Origin: Bacteroidales bacterium
Lineage (GTDB): Bacteria; Bacteroidota; Bacteroidia; Bacteroidales; F082
Direction of reading: 5' to 3'
Length of the DNA stretch: 64,000 nucleotides
NCBI GenBank assembly: GCA_017538795.1
Contig: JAFYIE010000018.1
Coordinates: 1-64,000 of the forward strand
The notes under the pieces were generated by a model, which was given only the letters and a program-made list of their open reading frames with translations, was not told where the DNA came from and did not search any database. The translations under genes were made by a program, and so were the position numbers. Shown here in pieces: positions 1-6,938 of this stretch (positions within the stretch are counted from its first letter, which is position 1; every line of letters begins with the position of its first letter).

Positions 1-220
1 ATACCTTGTTTAATTGTTCCCATATCTTTATTATTGTTTTTGGGGTTAGAAAATATTGTTTGTTACTCAGACTTGGTATGGAGTTGGTATGGACCGGGTG
101 TGGAGCAGACCCCCTTTCTTGCCAAGTTTCGCGCAAGATAAACAAAATAAAGGTGGTGGGAGGAATTCGGTAGGAATTGCCTTTTGTTGCTTTGTGTTGC
201 CTAAAAAAAGTTAAAATTTA
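1..220. other. No gene recognised at window start
   Basis: These 220 bases are AT-rich and hold no open frame that looks like a protein. They lie 3' of a leftward SMR pseudogene, so they may include its old 3' flank. I see no clear terminator, RNA gene or repeat here. Confidence 0.5.
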
Positions 221-543
221 TTATCCGACGTATTTCAAACCTACGATGGATAGGATGAGAGTGGTCAAGAAGAAAATACGCCAGAAAGTGGCTGGTTCAT
301 GGAAGACGAAGATGCCAAGGAGCACTGCTCCGACGGCTCCGATGCCAGTCCAAACCGGGTAAGCGATGCCTATTGGGATGGTTTGAGTTGCCTTTGCCAA
401 GAGGACAGCACTAAGCACATAGAAAAATGCGAAGCCCGCTATCCATGCCCAGAATTCGGTACCATCGACAAGTTTAGTTTTTCCTAAACAGAAGGCGAAA
501 GCGGTTTCGCAGAGGCGGCGATGATGAGGATGATCCAGTTCAT
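221..543 (-). pseudogene. Frameshifted SMR-family transporter copy
   Basis: This is a second, broken copy of the small multidrug resistance (EmrE/SugE-type) gene at 5478-5801. From residue 11 onward the encoded protein is nearly identical to the intact copy (CETAFAFCLGKTK, then the hydrophobic segments and PVWTGIGAVGAVLLG). The ATG at 541-543 starts MNWIILIIA, but one base is missing near 515-520 relative to the intact copy (323 versus 324 bases). Reading from the proper start therefore leaves frame after about nine codons. An open frame does reach upstream to 604, but its N-terminus has no membrane character. SMR proteins have four membrane helices and work as dimers, so losing helix 1 should inactivate it. 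It is most likely a pseudogene; a sequencing error is the alternative. Confidence 0.8.
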
Positions 544-548
544 GGCTG

Positions 549-668
549 CTATGGCATAAGATAGTTGTTTTCCGCATTGGCGACTTCGAGGCAACGAAGC
601 TCATAGGTTTTGCATCCCGAAGAGATGAATGGGTCGGCTTCGGCTATCGCTTTGGCTTCATCAGGACT
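549..668 (-). pseudogene. C-terminal remnant of a YciI-like protein
   Basis: Reading leftward from a stop at 669-671, about 39 codons encode SPDEAKAIAEADPF, then a middle section, then CLEVANAENNYLMP and a stop. The pattern EAKAxAEADPF followed by a short strand is typical of the C-terminal half of YciI (YCII, PF03795) proteins, small ferredoxin-fold proteins. The N-terminal half is missing, and the DinB-like gene begins immediately beyond. This is a 5'-truncated remnant, probably left by rearrangement around the duplicated SMR gene. The family assignment rests on motif recognition only. Confidence 0.5.
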
Positions 669-678
669 TCAATAATAT

Positions 679-1209
679 TCATTTCTTCAGGCTTTTCTGA
701 TGGGTCTTCAGGATCTTCAACGCTTGTCCGTAGGGAGTGACACTCAGGAAATAAGCCGCCATAGTGGTGGTGTATGTGACTTTGTAGTAGCCTTTGGTGA
801 AAAGTTCCTCCTCCGAAAAACTCTCGGCAAGATGAAGCATTTCCTCATGGCTCTGCTGCAAGAGGGCTTTGGCTTCCTCCAAAGAGGTGTTTTGATGCTT
901 CTCTACCAGTATCTTGTCCATCTCATGGTAGCATTTGCGGTATTCGTCGGGAAGATAGTCCTTTGGGTGCCCCTCGCGGATGTTCTGTACGAAGGTGCTC
1001 ATTAGCAACTGCCATTCGTGGAGATGAATCAGCAGGTCGCGGAGACAGCGGTCGTTCTGCCAGCGCACTCCGCATTTCTTCGGATCGGCAGCGAAGGTGA
1101 AAGGCGAAGCAGCTTCCGTCTCGCTCATCTTGGCGATTTGTTCATTCAGCTGGGCATAGCCGTCATTCATGGCTGCCAGCAACTCTTGTTTTGTGGTGTG
1201 ATTGGGCAT
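679..1209 (-). CDS. ClbS/DfsB family four-helix-bundle protein (DUF1706)
   Basis: The 176-residue protein fits the ClbS/DfsB family (DUF1706), a branch of the DinB-like four-helix-bundle fold. It has an N-terminal TTKQELLAAMNDGYAQL helix, a central RDLLIHLHEWQLLM helix with the family's histidine-containing DLL.HLHEW motif, and a C-terminal ASFL-like AAYFLSVTPYGQA segment. Family members include the colibactin self-resistance protein ClbS, a cyclopropane hydrolase, but most are uncharacterised and the substrate here cannot be predicted. The protein is cytosolic, with no signal peptide. A TACTTTTG -7 element lies 20 bases upstream. It is monocistronic between the YciI remnant and the terminator of the next gene. 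Confidence 0.75.
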   Translation of the reverse strand: MPNHTTKQELLAAMNDGYAQLNEQIAKMSETEAASPFTFAADPKKCGVRWQNDRCLRDLLIHLHEWQLLMSTFVQNIREGHPKDYLPDEYRKCYHEMDKILVEKHQNTSLEEAKALLQQSHEEMLHLAESFSEEELFTKGYYKVTYTTTMAAYFLSVTPYGQALKILKTHQKSLKK

Positions 1210-1228
1210 AAGGCAATTCTATTTGCTG

Positions 1229-1236
1229 CAAAAGTA
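1229..1236 (-). promoter_or_regulatory. Bacteroidota -7 element for the ClbS-like gene
   Basis: On the minus strand this reads TACTTTTG, matching the Bacteroidota -7 consensus TAnnTTTG, 20 bases before the start codon at 1209. A clear -33 TTTG is not obvious because the upstream region overlaps the neighbouring gene's terminator. Confidence 0.55.
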
Positions 1237-1237
1237 C

Positions 1238-1275
1238 AAAAAAAAACCGCAACCCAAGCTTTCGCCTGAGTTGCG
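1238..1275 (-). terminator. Rho-independent terminator of the T9SS surface protein gene
   Basis: On the minus strand a 7-bp stem, CCGCAAC pairing with GTTGCGG, closes a 16-base loop region and is followed by a run of eight T. It lies 30 bases after the stop of the 1306-3636 gene. Confidence 0.8.
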
Positions 1276-1305
1276 GATTAACTTTTTACTTTATTGGAAT
1301 CGGAA

Positions 1306-3636
1306 TCAATGCTCGACCACAATCCGTTGGTTCGTCACCGAGCCGTCCGTGGCCGTGACTTTCAGGAGATAAATGCCGTCGGCAAAGGTGGCAGCGCTGA
1401 CGGAGGTCAGCATGGCCGAGGCCTGCACCGACTTCACGCAGCGGCCCGTCATGTCGAAAAGTTCAATCGTCTCGGCATCGCCGGCAACAACGAACTTGTC
1501 GCTGGCGGGGTTGGGATAGATGGCAATTTGTTCATCTTGATCTTCGTTGACGTTCAGAGGAACTTCAACGAAAACCATTTCTGAGTGCTCCGACTTATAA
1601 TCATCGCCAAATGCAGTATGCACGGCCACAATGTCGTAGGCGTAATCGGTTTCGTAATAATGCTCCAAGTCATCGAAAGTCACGCTTTCCGTTTCGCCTT
1701 CAGGTTGTCTCCATCCGAGGAGATGGAACACTTGGTCACCCGCAGCAAGGTCTTGTGTAACCAAAATGTCATCAATCAGGAAATTGGAGCTTGAAAGAGC
1801 ATGTATTTTCAATCTTTCATGTGCACTTTCCGGCCCTGTCGCAAATTCAAGTGAGAAAGTCTGCAAACCAGTTTGGTCAAATTGCGTATATTGGGTGTCG
1901 TTGGAAGCATCGAATACGACCACCATGCCTTCCTCACCGTACATGGTCACTTTCACCCTAAAAGTAGGTGCGTTGTTGAGACACATCTCTTGGGTGTGGA
2001 GTGTCCCAAGGGTTTGACCGTCGTCACCTGCGCCAAGCATTCCATTGGCAAGGATGCCACAATAGGCCCACCAATCGGGTGCCGTAGTGTATTCATCAAG
2101 GTTACAATAGCCATGCTCTTCAAGGAAATAGGGGTCTTCAGGCGTGGCACTGTTGGTTACTTTCGAGAAATTTTCGTGCATGACGACGTGGCTTGTCTCG
2201 TTGCTCCATGCAGTATGAACATAATAATTGTAAACAAGATATTTATCGGCTTTAGGATGCCGCTCCCAGTTGGCCGTGTATGAGTCTTCGGTAATTCCAG
2301 TTGCCTCGTGCATTGTTGGTGCCGCCAAGCCAAAACATTCCACGCTTTCCGACTTCTCGGAGGTGTATTGACTGTTGCGGGCTTTCACAAAATAGTAATG
2401 GTCGTCTGCTGGATTCAGGTCCGTCACATCATAAACGGTGTCGTTGACAACCATATCTTCGATAATGAACTCCACCGTTGTGGGCTGGGTGGTTGTGAAA
2501 TCCCAGTCATCCAAAGCCCAAATAGTGCCATGACCAGAATAAACAATGGCGATTTGCTCATATTGCTGCGTGTTCATCTGGTCGATGATATTCGTGCGGT
2601 TCCAGTCATATCCATGATTTCCATAAAAAGCCCAATCGGTGAAGAAGTAGCCGAGGTTTTCCCATACTCCATTGTTTATTCCATAAAGCAACAGGTCTGC
2701 ATCGTCGGTGGATTCGTCAAAAGAAAGCAGTTTCAGGTATACATTCGATTCGATGATTCTTCCGCCGTTGGTAGGGATGACGAGGGTGTCGCCTTCGGCA
2801 TCCAAGCACAAGGCGGTTGGTTCGCTGATGCAGTTGCCGTTGCCCGTGATGACTTGTCTTTCATAACCCGCGTCAAGATTGATATGCCAGCCTTCAGGAT
2901 AGTTGGGATTCATGAAGTCAATCCATTGGCCATTATGGTTGATGCCGTCGAAGCCTTCCAAATAGGAAACTGTTTCAGGACCATTAAACTCTTTTTTGTA
3001 TACGGACAACAGATACTCGTCAGCCAGTTCGACGGGCTTCCAACTTGCGGTAAATCCGTCCATCGTGTAGTTGGTGGCTTCATGCACCATCGGGCAAGGG
3101 CAGAAATTCAGTTCTCTTGTCACCACGATATCGTCAACAAACCATTCTGCAAAGCAATAGATCTGAAGATAGGCATTTCCAGTTTCGTGGTTTTCGATAT
3201 CGAACTCGTATTGCGCCCAGTCGTGATTGATGTAACTGCCATTATAAGCAATCACATTAGGGTCGTACGGATTTGTGGCAAGCAGCACATACATCATAGT
3301 TTGGTTCGGGCTGCTGTTTTTCATCCTTGCTCTCAGTGAAATGTGCAGACTTCCGACCATGTCCATTTCGGGTGTACCGATAAAAGCGGAGTTGGCGTTG
3401 TTCAGGCAGCAAACCCCACCTGCTTGAAAAACATCAGAGCCCATCCAGCCTGGAATGTGGGTGTAGGCAGGGTCAATCATGTAATCCGAACCAGCGAGGT
3501 TGGTGCCGTCAGGATAGGCTTCACTTCCTGCCGTCATCAGGCTGAAGTCTTCGTTGATAAGGACGTCTTGTGCAATTAGTGATGTTGCGCTCATCATTGT
3601 GGCAACTAAAAAAGCCAGAAGTGTTTTTTTCGTCAT
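1306..3636 (-). CDS. T9SS-exported modular surface protein with C-terminal sorting domain
   Basis: From the chosen start the protein has a signal peptide (MTKKTLLAFLVATMMSATSLIAQ). Jelly-roll modules of the 'cleaved adhesin / choice-of-anchor J' type follow; two end in the typical strand (F)VDDIVVT or FLIDDILVT. They alternate with fibronectin-III-like modules beginning MHEAT...SYTANW. The last ~80 residues (IYPNPASDKFVV ... ELFDMTGR ... GIYLLKV) are a type A T9SS sorting domain (TIGR04183). The protein is therefore probably carried over the outer membrane by the T9SS encoded at 48.7-54.4 kb, then anchored or released. The open frame extends to 3705, but the signal peptide begins at 3636 and a full promoter lies at 3676-3706, so the upstream codons are rejected. 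A binding or adhesin role is inferred; no catalytic motif was seen. Confidence 0.85.
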   Translation of the reverse strand: MTKKTLLAFLVATMMSATSLIAQDVLINEDFSLMTAGSEAYPDGTNLAGSDYMIDPAYTHIPGWMGSDVFQAGGVCCLNNANSAFIGTPEMDMVGSLHISLRARMKNSSPNQTMMYVLLATNPYDPNVIAYNGSYINHDWAQYEFDIENHETGNAYLQIYCFAEWFVDDIVVTRELNFCPCPMVHEATNYTMDGFTASWKPVELADEYLLSVYKKEFNGPETVSYLEGFDGINHNGQWIDFMNPNYPEGWHINLDAGYERQVITGNGNCISEPTALCLDAEGDTLVIPTNGGRIIESNVYLKLLSFDESTDDADLLLYGINNGVWENLGYFFTDWAFYGNHGYDWNRTNIIDQMNTQQYEQIAIVYSGHGTIWALDDWDFTTTQPTTVEFIIEDMVVNDTVYDVTDLNPADDHYYFVKARNSQYTSEKSESVECFGLAAPTMHEATGITEDSYTANWERHPKADKYLVYNYYVHTAWSNETSHVVMHENFSKVTNSATPEDPYFLEEHGYCNLDEYTTAPDWWAYCGILANGMLGAGDDGQTLGTLHTQEMCLNNAPTFRVKVTMYGEEGMVVVFDASNDTQYTQFDQTGLQTFSLEFATGPESAHERLKIHALSSSNFLIDDILVTQDLAAGDQVFHLLGWRQPEGETESVTFDDLEHYYETDYAYDIVAVHTAFGDDYKSEHSEMVFVEVPLNVNEDQDEQIAIYPNPASDKFVVAGDAETIELFDMTGRCVKSVQASAMLTSVSAATFADGIYLLKVTATDGSVTNQRIVVEH

Positions 3637-3675
3637 TTTACTCTTTGTGTTAGGTTTTGTTGCAAAATCGCGATG

Positions 3676-3706
3676 CAAAAATACAATGGTGAAAAACGAT
3701 GGCAAA
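3676..3706 (-). promoter_or_regulatory. Bacteroidota promoter (TTTG-N19-TATTTTTG)
   Basis: On the minus strand TTTG (3703-3706) and TATTTTTG (3676-3683) are separated by exactly 19 bases, the consensus Bacteroidota sigma-ABfr arrangement. It places transcription start some 30 bases upstream of the start at 3636 and decides that start. Confidence 0.8.
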
Positions 3707-3786
3707 ATATTTACGGGCTACACGAGGTTTACCGTCCAAAATACTGGGGCTACATAAGGTCTACATTATGAATTAAATACTGAAAA

Positions 3787-5400
3787 TCAGTACTTTGAAA
3801 GAAATACGGTCAAATCGATGTCAGAATCTGTAATGCCGAGGGATTTCCGCAAACGGTAACGCGCCATTTTTACGCTTGAAGGTTCTATACCGCATATTGA
3901 GGCGATTTCTTTGGTGCTTAGATTCAGGCGAATGTATGCGCAAAGGTGGGTCTCGTATGGCGTAAGGTTAGGGAAGTCGCGACTGAGGTTTCTGTAGAAG
4001 TCAGGATGGGTTTGTGTGAAGTAATAGTCGAAATCTTTCGAAACCTTTCCTTGGTTTTCCACCAACGACTTGGCAGTCAATTCCCTGTTTCGTTGGTCGA
4101 GTTCCCTGGCAATGGCCTCTTCTTTCAATTGTTTGTCTTTCAATCTGACTTTCAATAGCAGGACAACTGTTAATGCGGTAAATACCAATAATATGATAAC
4201 AATGTACAAGATGAGTCTATGCCTTTGTTGCTGCATGTCCTTGACCAATTGAGCCTGCTCCATTTGTTCTTTCGAGACATTGAACTGATGTTCCAATTCA
4301 AGTTGCTGAAGCCTACGTAAATCTTTCGTAGCGTTCAATGTGTCATTGATAGCTTTAAGCAGCATCGAACTCTCCGCATATTCTTGATATTTACCGAGTT
4401 GATATAAAACATCGCATTTGAAATTGTATCCGTTGCTTTGGATATAAGGGAAATCCTTGGCTTCCGCAATACTTTTGTCAATAAAGAACAAAGCACTGTC
4501 GTATTCATTTCGTTTTGCATAAGACAAACCTTTGTTAACCAATAAATTGGATTCAATCTCGCGGTTGTTTGCATCGTCAAGGATATGAAGTCCTTTGTTA
4601 AAATTGCCGATGGCCTCGTCGTATTTTTCAAGATTGTTGTCGATAATGCCGCGATACAGATGCACCCAAGCCGAATTGACATGACTTTGTGAAGACACCA
4701 GAGCACTATCAAAATACTGTTCCGCTGTGTCGTATTCTCGTTCTTCAAAATAGCACCGCGCCATCATAAAATAAACCATGTATTTATTGTAATTGGCGTA
4801 AGCTGGATTATCAAGCATGTCCTTACCGATAGCGAAAATATCATCTTTAAGGCCGAGTTGATTGTAAATGGCAAGCAGGTTGCTTTCAAGTGTGTATTGG
4901 AAAGAGGCTTTACCCAGGCCCTTGTTGATCTCAATGCCTTCCTGATAGCACTGATAAGCCTGTGGCAACTGTTTCATTTTGAAATAATAAGCGCCTAAAG
5001 CAATTTGAATCTTGACTTTCAGGATGTTGCTTTTCTGGTTTTCCACCAATGCCGAAGCCTTTTCCCTTGACATTTGGAGCCATTCGATAGCCTTGTCAAA
5101 ATGACCGTCCCAAAGTTCGATACAGCCTTTGTAGTAAGTTGAAAGTGTTTGAAAATAATTGTCGTTCAATGTACTGGACAATTCTTCCAACTCATTTGTA
5201 TATGGTTTTGATAGTTGATATTGCTCATGTGCTTGCAAGGTGTTAATCACTGTTTCCAATGCCTCAAGTCTTTTTTCGTCTGCCTTGTTGTTTTCTTGCA
5301 GTAGTACTTGCAGACTGTCAGGAATGGAAAACTGTGTTTCTTGGGAAAACAAATACAATGTGTTGAAAAACAATATGATTAGCAGAAAACATCCTTTCAT
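3787..5400 (-). CDS. TPR / transmembrane / LuxR-type HTH regulator
   Basis: The protein begins with a signal peptide or anchor (MKGCFLLIILFFNTLYLFSQ). It continues with about 300 residues of tetratricopeptide repeats (for example ALGAYYFKMKQLPQAYQCYQ and MARCYFEEREYDTAEQYFDS). A single membrane helix (LILYIVIILLVFTALTVVLL) is followed by a charged coiled coil and a C-terminal LuxR/GerE-like HTH (LTPYETHLCAYIRLNLSTKEIA). The layout suggests a membrane-bound regulator that senses through a periplasmic TPR domain and binds DNA on the cytoplasmic side; the ligand is unknown. This architecture is common in Bacteroidales. The open frame reaches 5481, but a TAGTTTTG -7 box at 5442-5449 favours the start at 5400 (or 5418). 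The 3' end lies 150 bases from the start of the T9SS protein gene. Confidence 0.8.
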   Translation of the reverse strand: MKGCFLLIILFFNTLYLFSQETQFSIPDSLQVLLQENNKADEKRLEALETVINTLQAHEQYQLSKPYTNELEELSSTLNDNYFQTLSTYYKGCIELWDGHFDKAIEWLQMSREKASALVENQKSNILKVKIQIALGAYYFKMKQLPQAYQCYQEGIEINKGLGKASFQYTLESNLLAIYNQLGLKDDIFAIGKDMLDNPAYANYNKYMVYFMMARCYFEEREYDTAEQYFDSALVSSQSHVNSAWVHLYRGIIDNNLEKYDEAIGNFNKGLHILDDANNREIESNLLVNKGLSYAKRNEYDSALFFIDKSIAEAKDFPYIQSNGYNFKCDVLYQLGKYQEYAESSMLLKAINDTLNATKDLRRLQQLELEHQFNVSKEQMEQAQLVKDMQQQRHRLILYIVIILLVFTALTVVLLLKVRLKDKQLKEEAIARELDQRNRELTAKSLVENQGKVSKDFDYYFTQTHPDFYRNLSRDFPNLTPYETHLCAYIRLNLSTKEIASICGIEPSSVKMARYRLRKSLGITDSDIDLTVFLSKY

Positions 5401-5477
5401 CTTATGCGTGATTATCATATTTACAAGATAATTTTTGAATGCAAAACTACAAAAAAAGCCGCAGTCCGAGTTCATTA

Positions 5478-5801
5478 TCATCCCACAATTTTAAGCCCAA
5501 CAATAGAAAGAATCAACGTGCTGAGGAAAAACACCCTCCAAAACGTGGCCGGCTCATGAAAGACGAAGATGCCCAGCAGCACTGCACCGACGGCACCGAT
5601 GCCAGTCCAGACTGGATAGGCTATGCCGATGGGTATGGTTTGAGTGGCTTTGGCAAGAAGGACAGCGCTCAGGACATAGAAGAATGCGAAGCCTGCTATC
5701 CAAGCCCAGAATTCGGTACCATCGACAAGTTTAGTTTTTCCTAAACAGAAGGCGAAAGCGGTTTCGCAGAGACCTGCTATGATGAGGATAAGCCAGTTCA
5801 T
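5478..5801 (-). CDS. SMR family multidrug/quaternary-ammonium efflux protein
   Basis: This 107-residue protein has four predicted membrane helices and the hallmarks of the small multidrug resistance family: the essential membrane glutamate in helix 1 (LIIAGLCETAFAF), IPIGIAYPVWTGIGAVGAV in helix 3 and a C-terminal LILSIVGLKIVG. Members work as antiparallel dimers. The GLCE..FAF N-terminus resembles the SugE/Gdx guanidinium-exporter branch, but the subtype is not certain. It is 11 bases downstream of the DUF5714 lipoprotein gene and probably cotranscribed with it. A frameshifted paralogue lies at 221-543; the two share a 67-base identical block. Confidence 0.9.
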   Translation of the reverse strand: MNWLILIIAGLCETAFAFCLGKTKLVDGTEFWAWIAGFAFFYVLSAVLLAKATQTIPIGIAYPVWTGIGAVGAVLLGIFVFHEPATFWRVFFLSTLILSIVGLKIVG

Positions 5802-5812
5802 TGGTGATAGCT

Positions 5813-6601
5813 TTAATCAGTCACTGGTGAGAACGGACATTTCTTGCCGATGCACTGGTTGTTGATTCGACTGCGAGAGCATTTCACTTCGGGCTTCTCC
5901 ATTTCTACTCCGAGGTGTTCTTTCACGAAATCAATTGCCGTTAGAATCGACAAATAAGAGTCGCGTTTGCAGCAACGAGGGCCGCCGTTAAGAGCGACTT
6001 GTTCCAAAGCTCGTGCGGTGCAGAGGTTGCACAACTGCCAGGTTTCTTTGGAGAGAGGTGTGTTGCGAGTGACTACCGACATGAAGATGCCGGTGCTGAT
6101 TGCCGCTCCGCAAGCTCCCATGTAACCACAGGCTCCGCCAGGCACCTGACGCCCCCGGCTCATCACTTCGAGAAGGCCTGATTGCAGGTCGATTTTCATG
6201 GTGTCGGCTGCAGCATTGTTGTAGGCCGTCAGCAGGGCTGCACCAACTAAAACGTGGTGCTCGGGACCGTGCATGTGGCAGAACGACTGCGACATCATCT
6301 TTTCGAGGATTGCTATTGGGTCTTTGGAGGTCTCAGCCATACACAAGGAGATGATAGAATCCATACCGGCAGTATGACAATCGTTGCAGACATAGTGACC
6401 TTTAATGCAACGGGTCTTGCTTGGTTCTTTTTTGTGGCAGAGAACGCATTCCATCAATACGTCGTTATCGAGGTATTCGAGCGGTTCACCGCAAATGAGG
6501 CATTCGTCGTTTTTCATATCGGTTGTTTCTTTTGTTTTACCTGTGCAGGCCGTCAGGCAGATTCCCAGAAAGACTGCAAGTATTATTGGTAATTTTTTCA
6601 T
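5813..6601 (-). CDS. DUF5714-like cysteine-rich protein with lipoprotein signal
   Basis: The first 20 residues form a lipoprotein signal (MKKLPIILAVFLGICLTAC, lipobox LTAC). The rest resembles the DUF5714 family: paired metal-binding cysteines (CLICGEPL ... CVLCHK ... GHYVCNDCH), a helical middle with HMHGPEHH, a glycine-rich GGACGYMGACGAAIS motif and a cysteine-rich C-terminus. I know the family mainly from cytosolic proteins of anaerobes with redox or metal-like cysteine patterns; its function is unknown. An internal Met at 6517 (MKNDECL) would give a protein without the signal. The -7 box TATATTTG at 6619-6626, just upstream of 6601, favours the long form. The SMR gene follows 11 bases later. 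Confidence 0.7.
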   Translation of the reverse strand: MKKLPIILAVFLGICLTACTGKTKETTDMKNDECLICGEPLEYLDNDVLMECVLCHKKEPSKTRCIKGHYVCNDCHTAGMDSIISLCMAETSKDPIAILEKMMSQSFCHMHGPEHHVLVGAALLTAYNNAAADTMKIDLQSGLLEVMSRGRQVPGGACGYMGACGAAISTGIFMSVVTRNTPLSKETWQLCNLCTARALEQVALNGGPRCCKRDSYLSILTAIDFVKEHLGVEMEKPEVKCSRSRINNQCIGKKCPFSPVTD

Positions 6602-6874
6602 TATCGTGATATTTTTTGCAAATATAGGAAAATCGGGCGATAGCAGTATTAAAATTTTTCACCAAAACGACAGAAGAAACAAAAAAATAAAAAAAAGATG
6701 CTTTTTTTGCCAGTGAAGAGGAGCGAAGGCAGTCAAGGTTTGCGAGAGAAAAATACTCTTTTCGAAGGGAAACGAAGAAAAGGAAGATTTTTCCCGAAGC
6801 AACCCGAAGGGCTTGACCTTGACGGACAAGCGGAACGAGCTAACTTTGCATGTTTTTTTGAATTTTGAGAACAC
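6602..6874. repeat. Gene-free region with probable dispersed repeat
   Basis: The first bases hold the promoter of the DUF5714 gene (TATATTTG on the minus strand at 6619-6626). The remainder (about 6659-6880) can be read as a 73-codon leftward frame full of Ser, Phe, Lys and Leu. It has no domain character and I do not believe it is a protein. Sequences encoding phrases like VKPFGLLREKS are familiar to me as a dispersed non-coding repeat in Bacteroidales, but I cannot verify copy number here. Confidence 0.4.
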
Positions 6875-6913
6875 TAACAAAAAAGGCGACCCTCAAAAAT
6901 GAAGGACGCCTTT
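6875..6913 (-). terminator. Terminator of the 925-residue envelope protein gene
   Basis: On the minus strand AAAGGCG (6907-6913) pairs with CGCCTTT (6882-6888), with additional pairing inside the loop, and is followed by TTGTT. It lies about 25 bases beyond the stop at 6939. Confidence 0.8.
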
Positions 6914-6938
6914 GTTGTTTTGGATTGAAATCGGACGG

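Noticed and set aside
221-604. 127-codon form of the first SMR copy
   Set aside because: The N-terminal extension is not membrane-like and arises from a 1-base frameshift relative to the intact copy.
2308-3339. 343-codon rightward frame opposite the T9SS surface protein
   Set aside because: Antisense to a well-supported gene with signal peptide and sorting domain.
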